A program made the translations under genes and the position numbers. From Anaerolineaceae bacterium (lineage in GTDB: Bacteria; Chloroflexota; Anaerolineae; Anaerolineales; Anaerolineaceae), in assembly GCA_014860845.1 (NCBI GenBank), contig JACZIY010000643.1, positions 1 through 5,140 of the forward strand: DNA of 5,140 bases, given 5' to 3'. Position 1 is the first letter of the stretch. Every line of letters starts with the position of its first letter. Under the pieces are notes generated by a model. It was not told the DNA's origin and made no database searches. It saw only the letters and a program-made list of their open reading frames with translations. This document shows positions 1 to 4,253 of the stretch, piece by piece.

Positions 1-1
1 C

Positions 2-319
2 AAGTCCGAGCATGTCAGCAGCACCGGGATGTCCAATTCCCCCACGTTGCCAGGTGTCTTCCAGAGCCAGACGCACGAGATCAACGCCTATGCCTCCAAC
101 TGGGATTTGTGGATGCCGCACTTCATGGGGATCTACGAGGCGGTCCCGGGCTTCATGAATGGCATCCACGGGTTGCCGGTGCTCTCGAGTGGGGTGCGAT
201 TGTGGGCTAACGTGCTCGGGCGTCCAGCTTCGTACGGCTGCATCATCCTGGATCTGGCCAGTGGCGAGGAGATTTACAACTGGGCGGTGAACGGCGTGGT
301 GGTGGAAATTCTCCCCTGA
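2..319 (+). CDS. L,D-transpeptidase (YkuD domain), C-terminal part only
   Basis: This is the 3' end of a gene that enters from the left edge; the frame is open from base 2 (K-S-E-H-V-S-S-T-G-M...), so the ATG at 29 is internal and not the start. The YkuD fold is shown by the opening V-S-S-T-G...S-P-T-L-P-G-V-F stretch, by a histidine in G-I-H-G (codon 167-169), and by the catalytic cysteine in A-S-Y-G-C-I-I-L (Cys codon 239-241), followed by the usual Y-N-W-A. Family members are cell-envelope enzymes that form 3-3 peptidoglycan cross-links or attach proteins to the wall, using the cysteine as nucleophile. The usual S-H-G-C-[VI]-R appears here as S-Y-G-C-I-I, a variant I believe occurs in a subset of the family. 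The N-terminal part (signal peptide, possible wall-binding repeats) is outside the window. The next gene begins 37 bases on, on the same strand, so co-transcription is possible. The fold is confident; the substrate is not known. Confidence 0.88.
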   Translation, partial: KSEHVSSTGMSNSPTLPGVFQSQTHEINAYASNWDLWMPHFMGIYEAVPGFMNGIHGLPVLSSGVRLWANVLGRPASYGCIILDLASGEEIYNWAVNGVVVEILP

Positions 320-356
320 TTGTTAAAAGGACGTTACAATTGGCCCAGGAGTTCAC

Positions 357-1049
357 ATGCGTACCATTGTCATCATTTTTTCATCACACGCGGAATGGCG
401 GGCAGCCCGAAAATGCCGCAAAGTCACTTTTGTTCAAGAAACGCCTTTTGGGGAGTGTTTTGCGCTGTTGGAAGGGGGGCGAACCATCATTTTTCTGGAA
501 GGTGGCTGGGGCAAGATCTCAGCAGCGGCCAGCGTGCAGTATGCCATCCTGCACTGGAGTCCGGACCTGGTGATCAACCTGGGCACCTGCGGCGGCTTGC
601 AGGGAAAAGTGGAGCGTGGGGATGTGATTCTGGCCGAGCGCACCCTGGTGTACGACCTGATCGAACAGATGGGCGATCAGCAGGCAGCCTACCAGCATTA
701 CACCACCGAGCTGGATTTGAGCTGGCTTCCTTCGGAGGAACACTATCCACAGCCGGTGCAGCGTGGCTTACTGCTCTCAGCCGATCGGGATATCCTGGCA
801 GAGCAGGTGGCCTGGCTACAGAACAACTTTGGCGGCGTGGCAGCCGACTGGGAAAGCGGCGCGATTGCCTGGGTGTGCAGCAAGAACAAAATCAAGTGCC
901 TGATCCTGCGTGGGGTCAGTGATCTGGTGAGTCCGGATGGCGGCGAAGCCTATGGGAATATCAAAGTCTTCCACAAAGCCAGCGAAAAGATCATCGCCAA
1001 TCTGCTGGAACATCTGCCTGCCTGGTTGGATTGCGTGAACTTTTCGTAA
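357..1049 (+). CDS. MTA/SAH nucleosidase-like protein (PNP/UDP phosphorylase superfamily)
   Basis: A 230-residue protein, normal length for 5'-methylthioadenosine/S-adenosylhomocysteine nucleosidases, cytosolic enzymes that cleave adenine from these thio-nucleosides. Family landmarks in order: S-H-A-E-W near 10-14 (Glu13 at the place of the E. coli MtnN Glu12), G-G-W-G-K-I-S-A-A near 49-57, N-L-G-T-C-G-G-L at 74-81, S-A-D-R-D at 141-145, A-D-W-E-S-G-A-I-A at 163-171 (Glu166 matching the ribose-binding Glu174), and R-G-V-S-D at 185-189 (Asp189 matching the catalytic Asp197). Differences from E. coli MtnN are Trp165 for the Met before the glutamate and Thr77 for Ser76, so the base or side-chain pocket may differ. 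Futalosine nucleosidase or another nucleoside hydrolase remains possible, so no symbol is given. The start is chosen for AGGAG at 347-351, five bases before the ATG. The gene ends 8 bases from the convergent methyltransferase gene. Confidence 0.82.
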   Translation: MRTIVIIFSSHAEWRAARKCRKVTFVQETPFGECFALLEGGRTIIFLEGGWGKISAAASVQYAILHWSPDLVINLGTCGGLQGKVERGDVILAERTLVYDLIEQMGDQQAAYQHYTTELDLSWLPSEEHYPQPVQRGLLLSADRDILAEQVAWLQNNFGGVAADWESGAIAWVCSKNKIKCLILRGVSDLVSPDGGEAYGNIKVFHKASEKIIANLLEHLPAWLDCVNFS

Positions 1050-1057
1050 GGGCGTGA

Positions 1058-1945
1058 TTACAACTTCTGGGCGACCACACCGATCCAGTCACCACCCTCG
1101 CTGAAGGGTGTGCCTTGCAGATCATTCCACAGGCTGTCCAAACGCAAGCCGGCGCGGGTCAGTTCGCGGGTGATGCTGTCACCGTCAAAATCCTGGAACC
1201 AGTTGCGATAGACGGAAATCTTACCGTCGGCTTCAATCACAGTCGATTGGTCCAGGTAGATATTCTGCTCGGGGTAATCGAAGCCCTCCTCCAGCACCAG
1301 ATGCGGTCCCGGTTTCCAGAAGCCAGACTCAAGCACATACCAGCCGTTCTTCTGACCGAATTTGGTGCGTCCGGCACGGGTAGTCACATCCAGCACGAAA
1401 TAACCACCCGGTTTGAGCGCGCGCAGTACGTTCTGCAAGAGCTGGTTGCGTTGTTCGGGGCTGAGCGGATAATAATCGCCATAGATCAAGAGGGTGAGGT
1501 CGTATTGCTGGTTGTCGCTGATGGTCAGATAGTCCTGATAGCGATAGGTGATTTCCAATCCCTGCTCCTGAGCTGCGCGGGTAGCATAGTCGATCGATCT
1601 TTCAGAATAATCCACGCCGGTGACCTGCAAACCCTGTAGCGCCAGCCGCGTGGCATACAGACCGGGTCCGCAGCCGAGATCCAGCACGGTCTGGCCAATC
1701 TTGAGCCCCAGGTACTTCACCAGCCAATCCACCGTTCGTGCGATGGTTTCCTGCTTGCGGCTGGCGGCATCCGTATTCTGGCTGAGATGAGCAGCCAACA
1801 TTTGTTGGGAGATATGCGGGTCATTCCAGAAGAGCGGCTCGCCGGGGGTGAAAGGCTCGGTCTTTTGCTGTAGACGGATCAATTTATCCAGATTGAGATA
1901 ACCAAAATTGAAGAGATAATCGGGTTTATGCGTGGGCTGATTCAT
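1058..1945 (-). CDS. Class I SAM-dependent methyltransferase
   Basis: A 295-residue protein. The Rossmann-like SAM-binding core begins near residue 86: motif I V-L-D-L-G-C-G-P-G at 87-95, the acidic residue ending strand 2 in V-T-G-V-D-Y-S (Asp112), Y-D-L-T-L-L-I-Y-G-D-Y-Y at 148-159 for motif IV, and L-K-P-G-G-Y-F-V-L-D-V at 177-187. The first 80 residues form a family-specific lead containing F-W-N-D-P-H-I-S-Q-Q-M-L-A-A-H-L and an A-S-R-K-Q-E-T-I stretch just before the core; I recall similar leads in small-molecule-type methyltransferases of Firmicutes and related phyla, but the acceptor is unknown. There is no signal peptide, so it is cytosolic. The start codon overlaps the stop of the upstream DUF6544-like gene in a TAATG junction, with AGGAA at 1957-1953 as Shine-Dalgarno, so translation is probably coupled. 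The two genes form a pair that diverges from the GntR operon. Confidence 0.88.
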   Translation of the reverse strand: MNQPTHKPDYLFNFGYLNLDKLIRLQQKTEPFTPGEPLFWNDPHISQQMLAAHLSQNTDAASRKQETIARTVDWLVKYLGLKIGQTVLDLGCGPGLYATRLALQGLQVTGVDYSERSIDYATRAAQEQGLEITYRYQDYLTISDNQQYDLTLLIYGDYYPLSPEQRNQLLQNVLRALKPGGYFVLDVTTRAGRTKFGQKNGWYVLESGFWKPGPHLVLEEGFDYPEQNIYLDQSTVIEADGKISVYRNWFQDFDGDSITRELTRAGLRLDSLWNDLQGTPFSEGGDWIGVVAQKL

Positions 1946-2778
1946 TATTCAATTCCTGAATTTTGGACATAGAGGTTTACATCTGCATTATATACTACTT
2001 CCAGGGTGGTGAACCGTGCCCAGGGGGTGCCTTCATCCTGCCAGGTAACAGCGCTCAGAACCGGTTGCAGGGAGTCATTGAGCGTCTGCCATTCCAAAAC
2101 CTCATTGATCCATAGTGTTTTTGAGGGGCTATCAGTTCCCTTATAGCGCATAGACTGCATCGATTGCAACAAACCGGTTTCAGGGTCAAAAAAAACCGTG
2201 ATGTGCTCCACTTCTGCTGTGGACTGACCCGATTCGTCCTTGAAAGGAATAATCAGGGTGGCGGAGTTCTCGTCCAATGCTTCCCAGCTAACACGTGGAT
2301 CGGTGATCCAGATGGATGGCATCCAGATTGCCTCTGCCCAGAGTGCCAGGTTTGCACCCTGATCCACGTGAAGGCCTTCGCTGACACCAAATGGCAATTC
2401 CAGGCGGGCTGTGCCATTCAGAAAGTGTTCGTTGACCTGCAACAAGGGTAGACCAAAGATGGTGTTTTCAATATAATGGCGGTAATCCTGCCCGGAGATG
2501 TGCACGAAACGGAATCTTGCCGGCAGTGTGATGCCATTAATGCGCAGTCGACCGGTACCACTGATCACCGCGGAGTCGATGACCGGAACAGAATCCCCGT
2601 ACAGTTGGCGGTAGAAGCGTTCGACGGGCGCGGGTAAATTTTCCGGCAGTGGGAGAGTTCGCAGGTGGTTGGTAGGTGCAGAATAGGATGGAAAGGGCTC
2701 AGGCAGCATTTGCAGCCCCAGCCACAATAAAAGAATAATTAAGATAAGCAATGCAAAAATTGTAAAAACAGGTTTCAT
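1945..2778 (-). CDS. Membrane-anchored DUF6544-like protein
   Basis: A 277-residue protein of unknown function. Residues 4-24 form a single strongly hydrophobic segment (F-A-L-L-I-L-I-I-L-L-L-W-L), an uncleaved anchor or signal peptide, with the rest expected outside the membrane. The body resembles the DUF6544/DUF6920-type families: a helical L-P-A-P-V-E-R-F-Y-R-Q-L-Y-G stretch at 48-61, then strand-rich sequence with G-T-G-R-L-R-I at 74-80, L-W-A-E-A-I-W-M-P-S at 146-155, V-S-W-E-A-L-D-E-N-S-A-T-L at 163-175 and F-F-D-P-E-T-G-L-L at 196-204. The family assignment is from remembered patterns and is moderately sure. The start is supported by AGGAG at 2789-2785, six bases before the ATG. It is the first gene of a two-gene minus-strand unit with the methyltransferase and diverges from the YtrA-type regulator, so that regulator could also control it. 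No enzymatic motif is seen. Confidence 0.72.
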   Translation of the reverse strand: MKPVFTIFALLILIILLLWLGLQMLPEPFPSYSAPTNHLRTLPLPENLPAPVERFYRQLYGDSVPVIDSAVISGTGRLRINGITLPARFRFVHISGQDYRHYIENTIFGLPLLQVNEHFLNGTARLELPFGVSEGLHVDQGANLALWAEAIWMPSIWITDPRVSWEALDENSATLIIPFKDESGQSTAEVEHITVFFDPETGLLQSMQSMRYKGTDSPSKTLWINEVLEWQTLNDSLQPVLSAVTWQDEGTPWARFTTLEVVYNADVNLYVQNSGIE

Positions 2779-2792
2779 AACTTGCTCCTGAG

Positions 2793-2804
2793 AGTAATGT
2801 TACT
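2793..2804. repeat. 12-base dyad before the minus-strand operon
   Basis: AGTAA and TTACT flank a two-base centre (AGTAATGTTACT) just upstream of the Shine-Dalgarno site of the DUF6544-like gene. The placement would suit a small operator or leader element near the 5' end of that transcript, but a dyad this short can arise by chance. Confidence 0.35.
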
Positions 2805-2868
2805 TCATATAACAGAGGTTGGCATGGGTGAAACGGTGGAAATTAAAGCTGTACTTTGAACGAGATTA

Positions 2869-2882
2869 CACCTGGCCAGGTG
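2869..2882. promoter_or_regulatory. Perfect 14-base palindrome, candidate operator
   Basis: CACCTGGCCAGGTG is identical to its own reverse complement and lies in the divergent intergenic region, 96 bases upstream of the minus-strand operon's DUF6544-like start and 152 bases before the GntR start. On the minus strand it lies between a TTGACA (2897-2892) and a TGTAAT (2870-2865), whose spacing of 21 bases is too long for an ordinary promoter. It is GC-rich within an AT-rich region, which makes it stand out. The binding protein is unknown; no regulator gene for it is recognised here. Confidence 0.45.
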
Positions 2883-2934
2883 GATAGATTTTGTCAAAAG
2901 ACGCTGATTTGAGCGAAAATTCGCATAAAAACCC

Positions 2935-2962
2935 TTGACACCCCATAAATCAATGATACAAT
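2935..2962 (+). promoter_or_regulatory. Sigma-70-type promoter for the GntR-SdpI-ABC operon
   Basis: A perfect -35 hexamer TTGACA at 2935-2940 is followed after 16 bases by TACAAT at 2957-2962 (one mismatch to TATAAT). Transcription would start near 2969, about 65 bases ahead of the GntR start codon. Sequence upstream is AT-rich, and the -10 element is itself part of the 8-base repeat array, so a protein bound to that array would block or modulate this promoter. Further TACAAT hexamers at 2973, 2981 and 2989 lack a good -35 at the right distance. Confidence 0.65.
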
Positions 2963-2994
2963 AAAACAAAGATACAATTATACAATGATACAAT
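2955..2994 (+). repeat. 8-base-periodic GATACAAT array over the operon promoter
   Basis: Forty bases read as five consecutive 8-base units with no gaps: exact GATACAAT at 2955-2962, 2971-2978 and 2987-2994, TATACAAT at 2979-2986, and a decayed AAAACAAA at 2963-2970. A weaker match (AAATCAAT) precedes it at 2947-2954. The array covers the predicted -10 element, the start point and early leader of the GntR gene. That is where an autoregulatory binding region for a YtrA-type GntR repressor would be expected, although known GntR operators are usually inverted repeats. A slippage-born repeat without function is the alternative. Confidence 0.6.
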
Positions 2995-3034
2995 ATTTAC
3001 AAAGCAACTCAATAATTGGAGTAAAGGAAAGAAA

Positions 3035-3451
3035 ATGACAGAAGCTGTCCCCTTGTATATTGAAATCGATTTTCGTTCAGGTGTACCGATTACTGATCAG
3101 ATTGTGGAACAGATCTATGATCGCATTGTGCTGGGAGAACTGCGCACTGGCGAACAGTTGCCGACGGTGCGTGATCTGGCGCGGCAATTGAAGGTCAATT
3201 TCAACACGGTTGCGCGCGCATATCGCATTCTGGATCAAGCCGGTGTCATCAACACCCAACATGGTCGTGGAACTTACATTCTGCCGGATGTTCCCCCACA
3301 GGAGACAGAAAAATCCAAAGAATTGGATCGGTTGACAAGAGATTTCCTGGATCAGATGGAAAAACAGGGATTTACCAGCGTGGAAATACAGGCTGTGTTT
3401 CGGCGTAATCTGCGTGAAAGGCAAAAACTGGTTGAATCCAGCGATCAGTAA
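3035..3451 (+). CDS. GntR-family transcriptional regulator, YtrA subfamily
   Basis: A 138-residue DNA-binding protein. The N-terminal winged helix-turn-helix spans about residues 8-83: Y-I-E-I-D...P-I-T-D-Q-I-V-E-Q-I helix, L-R-T-G-E-Q-L-P-T-V-R-D-L-A-R-Q-L at 36-52, recognition helix V-N-F-N-T-V-A-R-A-Y-R-I-L at 54-66, and the wing G-V-I-N-T-Q-H-G-R-G-T-Y-I at 70-82. The C-terminal part is only about 50 residues and helical, too short for a FadR or HutC effector domain; this is the mark of the YtrA subfamily, whose members usually repress neighbouring ABC-transporter operons and are relieved by cell-envelope-active compounds. AGGA at 3025-3028, six bases before the ATG, supports the start. 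It is the first gene of a unit with an SdpI-like protein (50 bases downstream) and an ABC ATPase, and probably controls its own promoter through the repeat array upstream. The inducing signal cannot be read from the sequence. Confidence 0.93.
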   Translation: MTEAVPLYIEIDFRSGVPITDQIVEQIYDRIVLGELRTGEQLPTVRDLARQLKVNFNTVARAYRILDQAGVINTQHGRGTYILPDVPPQETEKSKELDRLTRDFLDQMEKQGFTSVEIQAVFRRNLRERQKLVESSDQ

Positions 3452-3470
3452 ACCAATAAAATCAGATAAA

Positions 3471-3490
3471 AATGTTTCACGTGAAACATT
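3471..3490. promoter_or_regulatory. parS: parS site 1 (ParB-binding palindrome), in the leader of the SdpI-like gene
   Basis: AATGTTTCACGTGAAACATT is a perfect 20-base palindrome whose inner 16 bases (3473-3488, TGTTTCACGTGAAACA) match the canonical chromosomal parS site bound by ParB/Spo0J without mismatch. ParB loads at such sites and spreads, helping origin segregation and SMC loading; the sites normally cluster near the replication origin. Here it lies between the GntR and SdpI-like genes, three bases before the AAGGAG Shine-Dalgarno site. A second exact copy occurs at 4221-4236. Use as a local operator or as an mRNA hairpin is the alternative reading. Confidence 0.8.
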
Positions 3491-3501
3491 AAGGAGAAAT
3501 C

Positions 3502-4170
3502 ATGAAAGCACGTACAGTATTAATTTGGACTATTATTCTCTCAGTTGCAGCCATCGCGTTGGGTTTGGTACTTGAACCTCGATTTCCTGATCCGATGGCG
3601 ATCCACTGGAACGAATTGGGCGAGGCGGACGGTTATGGTTCGCGATTTATGGGCTTGTGGTTGATGCCTTTGGTGATTATAGGATTAACACCATTATTGT
3701 TAGCCATCCCGCAAATTGATCCTTTAAAAAAGAATATTGATAAGTTTCGAAATGAATATTACACATTTATTCTTTTGTTTGTGGTGTTTTTTGCCTATTT
3801 ACATGTGCTTACTTTGTTATTTAATCTTGGATGGATATTTAATTTATTGTCATTAATGATTCCGGGTTTTGGTGGCTTTTTCTACTATATTGGCGTCATG
3901 ATGGAAAAAGCGAAACGCAATTATTTTATTGGCGTCCGCACCCCCTGGACATTGGCTGATGAAGAAGTATGGGATGAGACACATCGTATTGGCGCAAAAG
4001 GATTTAAGATCAGTGGTGTTTTAACATTGGTTGGGGTGGTTTTCCCAAGTATCGCCATTTGGGCTATGATGGTGCCGATATTGGTCGTATCTGTTTATAC
4101 AGTCGTTTATTCGTATGTGGCGTATCGACGAAAACATCCGAATATGAATGGAAATGGAAAAAACCATTAA
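3502..4170 (+). CDS. SdpI/DUF1648 family membrane protein
   Basis: A 222-residue, six-helix integral membrane protein. Hydrophobic segments lie near residues 6-23, 52-70, 88-110, 113-132, 168-186 and 187-207. The DUF1648 signature follows the first helix (P-D-P-M-A-I-H-W-N-E-L-G-E-A-D-G-Y-G, 29-46), and the SdpI signature lies before the last two helices (N-Y-F-I-G-V-R-T-P-W-T-L, 140-151, then E-V-W-D-E-T-H-R, 155-162). In Bacillus subtilis, SdpI gives immunity to the SdpC killing toxin and also acts in signalling through SdpR; many homologues elsewhere have no known toxin partner, and no toxin gene is seen here. AAGGAG at 3491-3496, five bases before the ATG, fixes the start. It lies between the YtrA-type regulator and an ABC ATPase, suggesting a role in envelope stress or peptide resistance. 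The stretch 3661-3900 is only about 30% GC by hand count, well below its neighbours. The tail is hydrophilic and Asn-rich. Confidence 0.92.
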   Translation: MKARTVLIWTIILSVAAIALGLVLEPRFPDPMAIHWNELGEADGYGSRFMGLWLMPLVIIGLTPLLLAIPQIDPLKKNIDKFRNEYYTFILLFVVFFAYLHVLTLLFNLGWIFNLLSLMIPGFGGFFYYIGVMMEKAKRNYFIGVRTPWTLADEEVWDETHRIGAKGFKISGVLTLVGVVFPSIAIWAMMVPILVVSVYTVVYSYVAYRRKHPNMNGNGKNH

Positions 4171-4220
4171 GTGTTTTATCTGAGGACAAACCCGGTTTAA
4201 AAAGAATTCGTGAACAGCAA

Positions 4221-4236
4221 TGTTTCACGTGAAACA
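4221..4236. promoter_or_regulatory. parS: parS site 2 (ParB-binding palindrome), in the leader of the ABC ATPase gene
   Basis: TGTTTCACGTGAAACA is an exact second copy of the canonical 16-base parS palindrome; identity with site 1 extends two bases to the left (AA), giving an 18-base direct repeat 748 bases apart. It lies in the 83-base gap between the SdpI-like and ABC ATPase genes, 17 bases before the ATG and just ahead of GAGGA. The position relative to the gene start repeats that of site 1, where the gap to the ATG is 13 bases. Confidence 0.8.
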
Positions 4237-4253
4237 AGTTGAGGAAAAAAAGC

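Noticed and set aside
320..340. TTGTTA and TACAAT as a promoter for the nucleosidase gene
   Set aside because: The two hexamers are only 9 bases apart, and no good -35 lies at 16-18 bases from TACAAT.
320..922. A 200-codon open frame on the + strand overlapping the nucleosidase gene
   Set aside because: It has no domain pattern, is rich in Arg, Gly and Ser as expected from an out-of-frame GC-rich gene, and overlaps a protein with clear family motifs and a better ribosome binding site.
1093..1110. Hairpin CACCCT-6-AGGGTG as a terminator between the convergent genes
   Set aside because: It lies inside the methyltransferase coding end, and neither strand has a T-run after it.
1115..1639. A 174-codon open frame on the + strand antisense to the methyltransferase
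   Set aside because: The opposite strand carries all SAM-binding motifs; this frame has no recognisable domain or ribosome binding site.
2828..2834. GTGAAAC as a third parS site
   Set aside because: Only one half-site matches; the other half (GGCATGGG) bears no resemblance to TGTTTCAC.
2807..2835. Minus-strand TTATAT (2812-2807) as the -10 of the DUF6544-like operon
   Set aside because: The hexamers 16-18 bases upstream (GTTTCA, CGTTTC, CCGTTT) match the -35 consensus poorly; the true promoter could not be placed.
2805..2993. A 62-codon minus-strand open frame across the divergent intergenic region
   Set aside because: Its start lies in the 8-base repeat array, which explains the repetitive Ile/Cys/Val/Tyr beginning; there is no convincing Shine-Dalgarno site, and it crosses the promoter and palindromes.
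4187..4201. AAACCCGGTTT followed by A-rich sequence as a terminator after the SdpI-like gene
   Set aside because: The two arms leave a one-base loop, so no stable hairpin can form, and there is no T-run on the + strand.
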